The notes below the pieces were generated by a model that saw nothing but the letters and a program-made list of their open reading frames with translations, ran no database searches and had not been told where the DNA came from. A stretch of 64,000 nucleotides of DNA. Origin: DASYLJ01 sp964404165. GTDB lineage: Bacteria; Desulfobacterota; Binatia; DP-6. Position 1 is the first letter of the stretch. Each line of letters opens with the position of its first letter. Of this stretch, positions 10,638-19,275 are shown piece after piece. The position numbers were made by a program, and so were the translations under genes. The stretch is taken from positions 1 to 64,000 of the forward strand of contig CAYOIZ010000015.1 in assembly GCA_964404165.1 (NCBI GenBank), given 5' to 3'.

Positions 10638-13600
10638 ATGCGCCGAACGGCCGAGCAGGCTGCCGCCCTGGCCGAGGGCGCACCCGGCGCACCGCCACGT
10701 GCCCTGCCCGAGCCGCGCCGTGCCGTCCCCGTCCCCGTCGGCACCATGGCCGCCCTGCTCTTCGGCTCGGGGACGTGCGCGCTCGTCTACCAGATCGCCT
10801 GGCTGCGCGAGATGCGGCTCGTCTTCGGCGCCAGCACGGCCGCATCGGCGGCGGTCCTCGCCGTCTTCATGGGTGGGCTCGGGCTCGGCGGGCTGCTGCT
10901 CGGACGCCGTGCCGATCGTCACCCGCGCCCGCTCGTCCTCTATGCGCAGCTCGAGCTGCTGATCGCCGTCGCCGCCGCGGCCACGCCGAGCCTGGCATGG
11001 CTCGCACGGCAGGCCTACATCGCGCTCGGCGGCTCGACGACGCTCGGGCTCGGCGGCGCCACCGTCGTGCGGCTGCTGCTCACCGCGCTGGTCCTCTGCG
11101 TCCCGACGTTGCTGATGGGCGGCACGTTGCCGGCCGCAGCGCGCGCCGTCGAGAGCGACGACGATCCGCGGCGACGCCGCCTCGGCATCCTCTACGGCGC
11201 GAACACGCTCGGCGCCGTCACCGGCGCCTTCCTCGCCACCTTCGTGCTGATCGAGATCCTCGGCACGCACCTGACGCTGTGGACGGCGTGCCTCGTGAAC
11301 GCGCTCGTCGGCATCGTCGCGCGCGAGCGCGCGCGACGGCACACGTCCGCCGCGGCCGAGACACCGGCGCCCATCGCGCAGCCGACCGTCGCCGCACAGG
11401 CCCCGGCCTGGTTCGTCCTCGGCGCTGCCGCGACCGTGGGCTTCGCGTTCCTCACCATGGAGCTGGTCTGGTACCGCATGCTCGGTCCGCTCCTCGGCGG
11501 CTCGTCGTTCACGTTCGGGCTCATCCTGGCGACGGCGCTGCTCGGGATCGGCATCGGCGGCATCGGCTACGCGCTCATCGGCGCACCACGCGTCCCGACG
11601 CTCGCCGGCTTCGCGCTCACCTGCGCGCTCGAGGCGGTGTGCATCGCCGTGCCGTATGCGCTCGGGGATCGCCTCGCCGTGCTCGCGGTCGCGCTGCGCG
11701 GCCTCGGCACGTTCGACTTCGCGGGGCTCGTCGCCGGCTGGAGCATCGTGACCGCGATCGTCGTCCTGCCCGCGGCCATCGCGGCCGGGCTGCAGTTCCC
11801 CATGCTGATCGGCCTCCTCGGCCACGGCCGCGAGCACGTCGGCGACGACGTCGGGCGGGCGTACGCGTGGAACACCGTCGGCGCCATCGCGGGCTCGCTC
11901 GCCGGCGGCTTCGGCCTGCTGCCACTCCTGTCCGCGACCGGCACCTGGCAGCTGGTGACGGCGGTGCTGGCGCTGCTCGGGCTCGCCGCGGCGATCCTGT
12001 CGCGCAGCAGCTGGCGCAGCCCGCTACCGCTCACCGCTGCCGCCGCGACGGCCACGGCGGCGCTGCTCCTCGTCGCGAGCACCGGACCGACCGCAGCGTG
12101 GCGTCACAGCCCCATCGGCGCCGGGCGGGTGCAGCTCGGCGGCCTCGGGGCCAACGCCATCCAGGACTGGGCCAACGGCCGTCGCCGCGCCATCGCCTGG
12201 TCGGCCGACGGCGTCGAGAGCAGCATCGCCATCGACCGCGCCGACGGCGTGGCGCTGCTCGCCAACGGCAAGAGCGACAGCAGCGCCCGCGGCGACGCCG
12301 GCACGACGGTGATGGCCGGCATGATCGGCGCCATCCTGCATCCGGCGCCGGCGCGCGCGCTCGTCGTCGGCCTCGGCACCGGCACGACGGCAGGTTGGCT
12401 CGGCACGGTCCCCGGCATCGAGCGCGTCGACGTCGTCGAGCTCGAGCCCGCGGTCCTGGAGGCGGCGCGGGCGTCGGCGGCCGTCAATCAGCAGGTGCTC
12501 GACGATCCGCGCGTCCACGTCGTCATCGGCGACGCGCGCGAGGTGCTGCTCACCAGTCGCGAGCGCTACGACCTGATCGTGTCCGAGCCGTCGAACCCCT
12601 ATCGCGCCGGCGTCGCCAGCCTCTTCACCGTCGAGGCGTATCGCGCCGCCGCGGAGCGGCTCGCGCCCGGCGGCATGTTCCTGCAGTGGCTGCAGTCGTA
12701 CGAGGTCGACGCCGAGACCGTGCGCACCGTGTACGCGACGCTCGCCGGCGTCTTCCCGCACGTCGAGACCTGGATGACCCGCAGCGGCGACCTGGTGCTC
12801 GTCGCGTCGCTGCAGCCGATCCGCTACGACGTCCCCGCGCTGCGCGCCCGGCTCGCCACCGAGCCCTACCGCAGCGCGCTGTTCGCGGCGTGGCGCGGCG
12901 TCGGTCTGGAAGGATTGCTGGCGCGGTACGTCGCTGGAGCGCCGGTGGCGCAGGTCGTGGCCGTGGCGGAGGGCGATCACCTCAACACCGACGACCGCAC
13001 CCGCATCGAGTTCGCCTTCGCCCGCACCGTCGGCCGCCAGAACCTCTTCCACGTCGACGACCTGCGCGCGGTGGCCCGTCGGCTCGGCCACGCCCGCCCG
13101 ACGCTCGTCGGCGGCGCCGTCGACTGGGACGACGTCGAGGATCAGCGCGTCGCGCAGTACACCGCCGAGGGGACGACACCGACGACCTCCGACGGCATGT
13201 CGCACGCACGACGCATCCGCGCCGCCGCCCAGTCGGCGTTCCTCGATGGCCACCTGACCGCGGCGCTGACGCAGTGGCGACGGCAACCGAAGGCGCCGAC
13301 GGGCCCGGTCGAGGTCGTGGTGGTCGCCGCCGGGCTCGCCGACGCCGGCGACGAGGCCGCGCTCGAGCAGATCGACGTCGTCCGTCGCAGTCAGCCGATC
13401 GAGGCGGACGTGCTCCTGGCCCTGCTGCGTCACCGCCAGCAGCGGACCGCGGAGGCCGTGACGGCCCTCGAGCAGGCGCTGACCGCGTATCGGACCGATC
13501 CCTGGCCGATGGTGGCGGTGATGCGCCGTGGCCTCGACCTGTCGGTCGAGATGTCGGCGCACGATCGCACCGTCGCCGCGCGCATGCGCACCGTGCTGGC

Positions 13601-13865
13601 GACGCCGTTCGCCGTGTCGATGCTCGACGGCGCGCGGCTTCGAGCGCAGCGCCAGATCACCGCCGGGCTCGGCTGGGATGCACGCTGCGTCGACGTGTTC
13701 GCGCCGCTCGAGCCGAACCCACCGTGGACGCACGACGCGCTCGTGCAGCGCGCCCGCTGCTACGAGGCCAACGGACATCCACTGGCTCCGCGCGCGCTCG
13801 ACGACCTCGACACGTTCCTCGCCAGCGAGCCCATGCCGTTCGACGCCGGTCTGCCGGCGCGTTGA
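10638..13865 (+). CDS. Fused membrane / spermidine-synthase-like protein with C-terminal repeat region
   Basis: A 1075-residue protein. Residues about 35-470 form many hydrophobic helices in an MFS-like arrangement (for example ALLFGSGTCALVYQIAWLREM near 37). Residues about 575-720 are a Rossmann domain like that of spermidine synthase: VVGLGTGTTAGWLG (AdoMet loop), VELEP, GDARE and SEPSNPY, where the aminopropyltransferase catalytic region would be. The last 200 residues are helical and TPR-like. Such fused MFS/spermidine synthase proteins are widespread; their substrates are unknown and aminopropyl transfer is unproven. ATG 10638 follows GTGGGGG. It lies between pilD and the minor pilins on the same strand, a possible but untested link to pilin modification. 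Confidence 0.8.
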   Translation: MRRTAEQAAALAEGAPGAPPRALPEPRRAVPVPVGTMAALLFGSGTCALVYQIAWLREMRLVFGASTAASAAVLAVFMGGLGLGGLLLGRRADRHPRPLVLYAQLELLIAVAAAATPSLAWLARQAYIALGGSTTLGLGGATVVRLLLTALVLCVPTLLMGGTLPAAARAVESDDDPRRRRLGILYGANTLGAVTGAFLATFVLIEILGTHLTLWTACLVNALVGIVARERARRHTSAAAETPAPIAQPTVAAQAPAWFVLGAAATVGFAFLTMELVWYRMLGPLLGGSSFTFGLILATALLGIGIGGIGYALIGAPRVPTLAGFALTCALEAVCIAVPYALGDRLAVLAVALRGLGTFDFAGLVAGWSIVTAIVVLPAAIAAGLQFPMLIGLLGHGREHVGDDVGRAYAWNTVGAIAGSLAGGFGLLPLLSATGTWQLVTAVLALLGLAAAILSRSSWRSPLPLTAAAATATAALLLVASTGPTAAWRHSPIGAGRVQLGGLGANAIQDWANGRRRAIAWSADGVESSIAIDRADGVALLANGKSDSSARGDAGTTVMAGMIGAILHPAPARALVVGLGTGTTAGWLGTVPGIERVDVVELEPAVLEAARASAAVNQQVLDDPRVHVVIGDAREVLLTSRERYDLIVSEPSNPYRAGVASLFTVEAYRAAAERLAPGGMFLQWLQSYEVDAETVRTVYATLAGVFPHVETWMTRSGDLVLVASLQPIRYDVPALRARLATEPYRSALFAAWRGVGLEGLLARYVAGAPVAQVVAVAEGDHLNTDDRTRIEFAFARTVGRQNLFHVDDLRAVARRLGHARPTLVGGAVDWDDVEDQRVAQYTAEGTTPTTSDGMSHARRIRAAAQSAFLDGHLTAALTQWRRQPKAPTGPVEVVVVAAGLADAGDEAALEQIDVVRRSQPIEADVLLALLRHRQQRTAEAVTALEQALTAYRTDPWPMVAVMRRGLDLSVEMSAHDRTVAARMRTVLATPFAVSMLDGARLRAQRQITAGLGWDARCVDVFAPLEPNPPWTHDALVQRARCYEANGHPLAPRALDDLDTFLASEPMPFDAGLPAR

Positions 13866-13973
13866 TCCGGCGTAGTCCTGCCGCAGCGATTGGCGTGAGC
13901 ACATCGCCGCGCTACCGTCCGGCCCGACGCACGCACCGCCCCGCCCCGGCGACGTGCCTCGCCGGAGGTACGC

Positions 13974-14399
13974 ATGGTGGCTCGGTCGTCCGGCTGCACG
14001 ATGGTGGAGCTGGTGGCGTGCATGGCGTTGCTGGCGGTGGTGGTGGGCACCACCGTCGTCCGGTTGCCGCCGCTGGTCGCCAGCGTGCGGCTCGCGGGTG
14101 CGGCACATCGGCTCGCGGCCGTCCTGCGGCAGGCCCGCGGTCGCGCGCTGGAGCGCAGCACCCGCATGGAGATCCACTTCGACTCCGCCGCGCGCCGTTG
14201 GGACGTGCGCGAGTTCGGCGGGCTCCCGCTCGACGCGCAGATCCTGCCCGACGGCGTGTCGTTCACGGCGCTGCCCGCCGGCGCGCGCGTGCGCTTCTCC
14301 ACCATCGGCACCGCCGACAACGCCACCATCACGCTCGCCGCCGGCAGCGGCAGCCGGCGCGTCGTCGTCAATCAGCGTGGTCGGGTGCGCGTCCAATGA
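13974..14399 (+). CDS. Minor pilin, GspH/FimT-like
   Basis: Predicted minor (pseudo)pilin of 141 residues that would help prime pilus assembly. The type III signal is short, with cleavage at G|CTMVELVACMALLAVVVG; Glu is present at mature position 5, but the first mature residue is Cys instead of the usual Phe or Met. The GspH/FimT pattern of a beta-rich globular domain follows, ending in a GRVRV strand. ATG 13974 has a good GGAGG six bases upstream. The stop overlaps the next start (ATGA), so it opens a translationally coupled block of four minor pilin genes. It could be named fimT/fimU, but similarity in the globular part cannot be judged by eye. Confidence 0.82.
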   Translation: MVARSSGCTMVELVACMALLAVVVGTTVVRLPPLVASVRLAGAAHRLAAVLRQARGRALERSTRMEIHFDSAARRWDVREFGGLPLDAQILPDGVSFTALPAGARVRFSTIGTADNATITLAAGSGSRRVVVNQRGRVRVQ

Positions 14400-14719
14400 G
14401 CGGCTCGCGCGGCATCTCGGTCGTCGAGGCGCTGGTCGCGCTGGCCCTCGCGGGCGTGGCCATGGCCGGCATGGCGGCGGTCGCCGCCACCACCGTGCAG
14501 CAGCTGCGGCTGGCACGCAGCCGCGACATCGCCGTCGGCCTGGCGTCGGCCCGGCTCGAGACGCTCCGCGCCGGCCCGCGTGCCGACGGCAGCGACGTCG
14601 TCGGCCCGTTCGCCCGTCGTTGGTGGGCGGCGGACGGTCGCGGCGACGCGGCCCCGGCGGAGGTCGAGGTCACGTGGGGCACGCGCTCGGTGCGCATGAC
14701 GTCGGCGGTGTCGCCATGA
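14396..14719 (+). CDS. Minor pilin, PilV/GspI-like
   Basis: A 107-residue prepilin-like protein lying inside a much longer off-frame open reading frame, so easily missed. The N-terminus MSGSRG|ISVVEALVALALAGVA is a typical type III signal with Glu at mature position 5, followed by a hydrophobic helix and the motif LASARLETLRAGP, similar to the LAxxRxExLRAG stretch of PilV-type minor pilins. ATG 14396 overlaps the preceding stop by four bases, and its own stop overlaps the next start (ATGA). The short globular domain suggests a pilus-tip or initiation subunit. Confidence 0.8.
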   Translation: MSGSRGISVVEALVALALAGVAMAGMAAVAATTVQQLRLARSRDIAVGLASARLETLRAGPRADGSDVVGPFARRWWAADGRGDAAPAEVEVTWGTRSVRMTSAVSP

Positions 14720-15282
14720 GCCGCGGGGTCACGCTGGTGGAGCTGCTCGTGGGGCTGGCGCTCGGGCTCGTCGCGCTCGGGGTGCTCGTCGCCGGGGTCG
14801 CCGCCGGGGCGCGCCTGCTCGTGCTGTCGGGCGCGCGGGTCGAGGCCACCGACGCCGTCGTCATCGCCGCCGAGTCGTTCCAGTTCGACGTCCGTCGCGC
14901 GGGCTGGGATCCGGCGGGGATCGACGTCGAGCCCCTGGTGACGGCGCAACCGGGACGGGTCACGCTGCATGCCGACGTCGATGGCGACGGCAGCATCGAC
15001 GCCGACTCCGAGGAGGTCACGAGCTACGTCTGCAGCATCGGACCGCCGCGGCTCTCGCGCATCATCGGCGCGCAGTCCATGCCCGTCGCCGGTGACGTCT
15101 CGACCTGCGGGCTGCGCTACCTCGATGCCGCGGGCGTCGAGCTGGTCGCCGGGCCGGGCGGTCTGTCGTTCACCGACCGCCGCGCCGTGCGCGCCATCGT
15201 CCTCGACCTCGGCGTCCGCCCGCCGGTGCTCGCCGCGCCCGCCATGCGCTCCGTGCCCGTGGCGCTCCGGAGCGTACCGTGA
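14716..15282 (+). CDS. Minor pilin, PilW/GspJ-like
   Basis: A 188-residue prepilin-like protein with a very short leader: MSRG|VTLVELLVGLALGLVALG. Glu is at mature position 5. The sequence FQFDVRRAGWDP fits the (F/L)xxDxRxAG pattern after the helix in PilW/GspJ proteins. Two cysteines in the globular domain could pair. The start overlaps the preceding stop (ATGA) and the stop overlaps the next GTG (GTGA), so the four proteins are probably made in fixed proportion. An Asp-rich segment (DVDGDGSIDADSEE) resembles a calcium-binding loop; this is inference. Confidence 0.8.
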   Translation: MSRGVTLVELLVGLALGLVALGVLVAGVAAGARLLVLSGARVEATDAVVIAAESFQFDVRRAGWDPAGIDVEPLVTAQPGRVTLHADVDGDGSIDADSEEVTSYVCSIGPPRLSRIIGAQSMPVAGDVSTCGLRYLDAAGVELVAGPGGLSFTDRRAVRAIVLDLGVRPPVLAAPAMRSVPVALRSVP

Positions 15283-16307
15283 GGCCGGAGACACGCGGCG
15301 CCGCCGCGTTGCCTGCGGCGCTGGTGCTGCTCGCCGTGTCGACGGCGCTCGGCGCGGCGCTGCTCGAGCTCACGTACACGCAGGCCGTCCTGGCACGCAC
15401 CCGTCGCAACACGGCCCTCGCCCTCGCCAGCGCCGACGGCTGTCTCGCCGCGGTGGTGGCCCGGCTTCCGGCAGGCTGGGGGTTCGGCGACGTGCTCGCC
15501 GGTCCGGATGGCGCCAGCGGTACGGCCGATGACGGCACGGTCGTCGCCGACGGCGATTGCGTCGTCGACGCGCGCATGGCGCCGCATCCCGCGCGCCTGC
15601 TGCTCGACGTCGACGCGGTGGCCCTCGGCGGACGGCGCATGCTCTCGGCGACGGTCACGCGCGCCGACGAGCCCGGCGCCCCCGCCCTGGTGTGGCTCGC
15701 ACGTCCCACGCCGCCGGCGGCGATCACCGGCCTGCTCGTCCTCGACGGCGTCGACGTCGACGACCCCACGCGACCCGCCGTCGCGAGCATCGCGGGCCCC
15801 GGCGATCCCCCGTCGCTCGACGCCTGGATCGCCTCACAGGGCGCGCACGTCGAGCGCACCACACCCGACGCGACACCACGGTTCTCGCCGCCACCACCGC
15901 TCGCCGATATCTCGGCGCGCGCCGTCGCCGCGGGCGCGGCCCCCGGCGGCACCTTCGTCGCCTCCGCGCCGGCGCCGGCGATGCTCACGCGTGTCGCCGG
16001 CGATCTGGTCGTCGCGACGCCGCTCGTCGGCGCCGGCCTGCTCGTGGTCGAAGGACGCCTGGACATCATGGCGTCATTCGAGTTTAGTGGCGTCGTTGTC
16101 GCAGCGGGTGGAGTGCGGGTGGCCGAGGGCGCGCGCCTCGTCGTTCGAGGTGGGCTGTGGCTCGGCCCGTCCGATCCCGCGGCACCCCTCCTCGAGGTCG
16201 ACGGCGACGTCATCGTCCAGGCCAGCGCCGCTGCGGTCGCCCTCGCCGACGGCCTCCTGCCGCTGCCCCGTCGCGCCCGGGTCGGCGGCATATCCGACCC
16301 CGGATGA
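15279..16307 (+). CDS. PilX-like minor pilin complex protein
   Basis: A 342-residue protein whose N-terminus (RGAAALPAALVLLAVSTALG) resembles the PilX family: Arg-Gly before a hydrophobic helix and no Glu at position 5, as in PilX/GspK proteins. The rest is Ala/Val-rich with beta-strand patterns, including a C-terminal stretch of short repeating turns (LVVEGRLDI, GVVVAAGGVRV, LVVRGGLWLG, LEVDGDVIV) suggesting a beta-helix or bactofilin-like stack. GTG 15279 overlaps the preceding stop. It is the last gene of the block; 78 bp separate it from the response regulator. The N-terminal assignment is fair, the C-terminal function unknown. Confidence 0.68.
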   Translation: MRPETRGAAALPAALVLLAVSTALGAALLELTYTQAVLARTRRNTALALASADGCLAAVVARLPAGWGFGDVLAGPDGASGTADDGTVVADGDCVVDARMAPHPARLLLDVDAVALGGRRMLSATVTRADEPGAPALVWLARPTPPAAITGLLVLDGVDVDDPTRPAVASIAGPGDPPSLDAWIASQGAHVERTTPDATPRFSPPPPLADISARAVAAGAAPGGTFVASAPAPAMLTRVAGDLVVATPLVGAGLLVVEGRLDIMASFEFSGVVVAAGGVRVAEGARLVVRGGLWLGPSDPAAPLLEVDGDVIVQASAAAVALADGLLPLPRRARVGGISDPG

Positions 16308-16385
16308 GGGCCATGGCCCTCAAGGTCTGCGCCCGGGCGGTCGATATACCGATCGTGGCGCCAGCGGCGCGTCACGACACTCCCC

Positions 16386-16805
16386 ATGAGCCTACAAGTC
16401 CTCATCGTCGACGACAGCGACGACAACGTCCGCATCATGCAGACGCTGCTGACGGCGCGCGGTTTCGGCACCGAGACGGCGTACGACGGTCCCAGCGCCC
16501 TCAAGTCGCTCGAGCACCGCCGGCCCGACGTCATCCTGCTCGACGTCATGATGCCGGCGATGAGCGGCATGGAGGTCCTCGACCGCGTCCGCGCCAACCC
16601 GCAGCACACGAGCATCCCGGTCATCCTGGTGACCGCCCGCTCGGGCGACGAGGACGTGCTCGAAGGCTACAAGTTCGGGGCCGACTACTACCTCACCAAG
16701 CCGTTCACGGCGCGCCAGCTGCTCTACGCCATCGGGCTGGTCCTCGGCCGTGAGTTCCCGGACGAGACGCCGGCCGACTTGCGCCCCAGCCGCTCCGGCG
16801 GCTAG
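16386..16805 (+). CDS. Single-domain response regulator (CheY-like receiver)
   Basis: A 139-residue phosphoacceptor receiver domain with no output domain. The acidic pair (VDDSDD), phospho-acceptor Asp53 in LLDVMMP, the Thr switch (LVTARS) and conserved Lys in YYLTKPF are all present, so it should be phosphorylated by a histidine kinase, none of which is encoded nearby. Position directly after the pilus genes suggests, but does not prove, control of pilus motors in the manner of PilG/PilH. It lies 78 bp after the PilX-like gene and 12 bp before tmk, so it could equally be transcribed with the housekeeping genes. Confidence 0.9.
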   Translation: MSLQVLIVDDSDDNVRIMQTLLTARGFGTETAYDGPSALKSLEHRRPDVILLDVMMPAMSGMEVLDRVRANPQHTSIPVILVTARSGDEDVLEGYKFGADYYLTKPFTARQLLYAIGLVLGREFPDETPADLRPSRSGG

Positions 16806-16817
16806 ACCCGGCGACTC

Positions 16818-17447
16818 GTGTCGCTCTTCGTCACCTTCGAAGGCATCGAGGGCTCGGGGAAGTCGACGCAGCTCGGATTGCTGGCGACCCACCTGCGCGC
16901 GGCCGGCCACGACGTGGTCGAGACCCGCGAGCCGGGCGGGACGCCCGCGGGCCTCGCGCTGCGGCGGCTGCTGCTGGGCCCCGAGGCCATCCCGCTCGAG
17001 CCCCTCGCCGAGCTGCACCTCTACTGCGCCGACCGCGCGCAGCACGTGGCCGCGGTGATCCGCCCCGCGCTCGCGGCGGGCAAGATCGTGCTCTGCGACC
17101 GCTTCTCGGACTCCACCATCGCGTATCAGGGCCACGGCCGCGGGCTCGACCTCGATACGGTGTGCGACCTCGACCGCCACGCCCGCGACGGGCTGGCGCC
17201 GGGGCTCACCTTCCTCCTCGACTGTCCGGTCCCCGAGGGGCTCGCACGCGCGCGCGCACGACGGGCCCAGGGCGATCGCTTCGAGGACGCGCCGGTGGCC
17301 TTCCACGAGCGCATCCGCGAGGGCTTCCGCGTCCTGGCGGCGGCCGAACCGGAGCGCTTCCACGTCGTCGATGCCACCTGGCCCGTGGACCGTCTCGGAA
17401 CCGAGATCGCCGCCGAGACGGCGCGACGGCTCGGGAGCGGCGGGTGA
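16818..17447 (+). CDS. tmk: Thymidylate kinase (dTMP kinase)
   Basis: Phosphorylates dTMP to dTDP with ATP for DNA synthesis. The 209-residue protein has the P-loop FEGIEGSGKSTQ (residues 7-18), the TREPGG motif, the DRFSDSTIAYQGHGRG substrate/DR signature and a LID region rich in Arg. The length is normal. GTG 16818 sits one residue-block before the P-loop strand, as expected; the ribosome binding site is poor. The stop overlaps the holB GTG (GTGA), the first of three overlapping junctions in tmk-holB-ricT-metG. Confidence 0.95.
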   Translation: MSLFVTFEGIEGSGKSTQLGLLATHLRAAGHDVVETREPGGTPAGLALRRLLLGPEAIPLEPLAELHLYCADRAQHVAAVIRPALAAGKIVLCDRFSDSTIAYQGHGRGLDLDTVCDLDRHARDGLAPGLTFLLDCPVPEGLARARARRAQGDRFEDAPVAFHERIREGFRVLAAAEPERFHVVDATWPVDRLGTEIAAETARRLGSGG

Positions 17448-18463
17448 GATTCGCCGACGTCGTCGGGCACGAGAGCGCCATCGCCCGCCTCGCCCAGATC
17501 GCCGCCGACGAGCGACCGGCCGCAGCGTATCTCGTCACCGGACCCGCCGGCGTCGGCAAGCGACTCCTGGTCGACGCCTTCGCGGCCCGCCTGCTCTGCA
17601 CCGATCCGGTGGACGACGACGCCTGCGGCATCTGCGCGCAGTGCGTCCGGCTCACCGCCGGCACCCACCCCGACGTGCGGGTCGTGGTGCGCGACGAGGA
17701 TCGTCGCGACATCCGCACCGAGCAGGCACGCGAGTTGACGCGCTGGCTCGGGCTGCGTCCGCTGATGGCCGCCCGCAAGGTGGCCATCATCGACGGCGCC
17801 GAGTGCCTCAACGAGCACGGCCAGAACGCGCTCCTGAAGACCCTCGAGGAGCCGCCCGGCGCCGCCGTCCTGCTCCTCGTGGCCACCCGCGTCTCGCTGC
17901 TGCTGCCGACGGTGCGCTCGCGCTGCCAGCAGGTGCGCCTCGACCCGTTGCCGGCGGCGAGCCTGGAACGCCTGCTCGCCGGCCGCGGCGTCCCGGCACC
18001 ACAGGCGGCACTGCTGGCGGCGCGCGCCGCCGGGTCGCCGGGTCGCGCGCTGTCGCTCGTGGACGACCCCGACGCCGCGCTCCGCAGCACCGTCCTGGAG
18101 CGACTGGCGCATCTCCCCGACCTCTCGGCCGCCGACGTGTCCGGCGTGGCGCAGAAGCTCGCCAAGGATTCCGCCGATACGGTGCTCGAGACCGTCGTCG
18201 CCTGGTATCGCGACCTCCTCGGCCTCGCCGCAGGCGCCCCGACGACGCCGCTGCGCAACCCCGACGCCCAGCCAGCGCTCGACGCCGCCGCGGCCCGCAC
18301 CACGACGTCCACCGTGCTTCGCCAACTCGAAGTCGTGTGTGATACGGTCGACGCAATCGGACGCAACGCGAACAAGGTGCTCGCGCTGGAGACCATGCTG
18401 CTGGCCCTGCGACAGCTCGAGCGCCATCCCGTGAGAGACGCTGCATGGACGACCACATCGTGA
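17444..18463 (+). CDS. holB: DNA polymerase III, delta' subunit
   Basis: Clamp-loader subunit that helps place the sliding clamp at the replication fork. The 339-residue protein has an N-terminal DVVGHESA region, a P-loop-like GPAGVGKR (33-40), a zinc module of four cysteines (C52, C61, C64, C67), and NALLKTLEEPP with RSRCQQVRL, the region corresponding to the SRC motif of clamp-loader proteins. GTG 17444 overlaps the tmk stop. The frame is open further upstream inside tmk, but that sequence is off-frame. ricT starts inside its last codons. The tmk-holB order is widely conserved. Confidence 0.93.
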   Translation: MRFADVVGHESAIARLAQIAADERPAAAYLVTGPAGVGKRLLVDAFAARLLCTDPVDDDACGICAQCVRLTAGTHPDVRVVVRDEDRRDIRTEQARELTRWLGLRPLMAARKVAIIDGAECLNEHGQNALLKTLEEPPGAAVLLLVATRVSLLLPTVRSRCQQVRLDPLPAASLERLLAGRGVPAPQAALLAARAAGSPGRALSLVDDPDAALRSTVLERLAHLPDLSAADVSGVAQKLAKDSADTVLETVVAWYRDLLGLAAGAPTTPLRNPDAQPALDAAAARTTTSTVLRQLEVVCDTVDAIGRNANKVLALETMLLALRQLERHPVRDAAWTTTS

Positions 18464-19275
18464 CCGAGACGCACCCCTGGGTGGTCGGCATCCGCTTCCG
18501 CGCCGCCGGCCAGGTCTACGACTTCGATCCCGGGCCGCTGCACCTCGAGCGCGAGGATCGCGTCCTGGTCGAAACGGAGCGGGGCCCCGCGCTCGGTACG
18601 GTCGCCGTACCGCCGCAGCGGCGCCCCGTCACGCGGCATCTGCATCGGGTGGTGAAGAAAGCCGACGCCCGTGACCTCGCGCGCGAGGACAAGACCATGC
18701 AGCGCGAGCGCGAGCTGCGCCACACGGCGCTCGTGTTCATCAAGTCGCGCGGCCTCGACCTGAAGCTCGTCAAGGCCGAGGTGGCGCTCGACAACAGTCG
18801 GGCCACCCTGTTCGTCGCGGCCGAAGACCGCATCGACACCCGCGACCTGGTGCGCGACCTCGCGCAGGCGCTGCACACACGCGTCGAGATGAAGCAGATC
18901 GGCGCCCGCGACGAGGCCAAGATCGCCGGCGGTGTCGGCGTCTGCGGCCGCGAGCTGTGCTGCTCGTCCTGGCTGCGCGAGTTCCAGCCCGTCTCCGTCA
19001 AGATGGTGAAGGCACAGGGGCTGTCGCTGAACCCGTCCAAGCTGGCGGGTCAGTGCGGCCGCCTCAAGTGCTGCATGCGCTACGAGTACCAGACCTACCA
19101 GGAGCTCCGGCGCGGCCTGCCCAACGTCGGCACGCTGGTCGAGAGCGTGCAGGGCAACGGCCAGGTGGTGGCGCAGCACATCCTGAAGCAGACGGTCACG
19201 ATCCGCCTTCCCGAGGACGGCGGTACGGTGGAGGTCAATCTCGACGACCTCGTCCAGCGACGCGGCGATGGCTGA
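18445..19275 (+). CDS. ricT: RicT/YaaT family PSP1-domain protein
   Basis: A 276-residue PSP1-domain protein. In Bacillus subtilis RicT (YaaT) joins RicA and RicF in a complex with two iron-sulfur clusters that promotes mRNA maturation by RNase Y and affects development. The signature cysteines are complete: C167, C172, C173 (VCGRELCC) and C204, C209, C210 (QCGRLKCC), so cluster binding is likely. No ricA or ricF partner is visible in the window. It overlaps holB by 19 bases and metG by 8, matching the holB-yaaT neighbourhood seen in Firmicutes. The exact role outside Firmicutes is uncertain. Confidence 0.88.
   Translation: MDDHIVTETHPWVVGIRFRAAGQVYDFDPGPLHLEREDRVLVETERGPALGTVAVPPQRRPVTRHLHRVVKKADARDLAREDKTMQRERELRHTALVFIKSRGLDLKLVKAEVALDNSRATLFVAAEDRIDTRDLVRDLAQALHTRVEMKQIGARDEAKIAGGVGVCGRELCCSSWLREFQPVSVKMVKAQGLSLNPSKLAGQCGRLKCCMRYEYQTYQELRRGLPNVGTLVESVQGNGQVVAQHILKQTVTIRLPEDGGTVEVNLDDLVQRRGDG

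Noticed and set aside
10457..14395. Long frame fused to the PilV-like minor pilin
   Set aside because: The frame before 14396 is an off-frame reading of the spermidine-synthase-like gene; the pilin leader, ATGA overlap and Glu5 fix the start at 14396.
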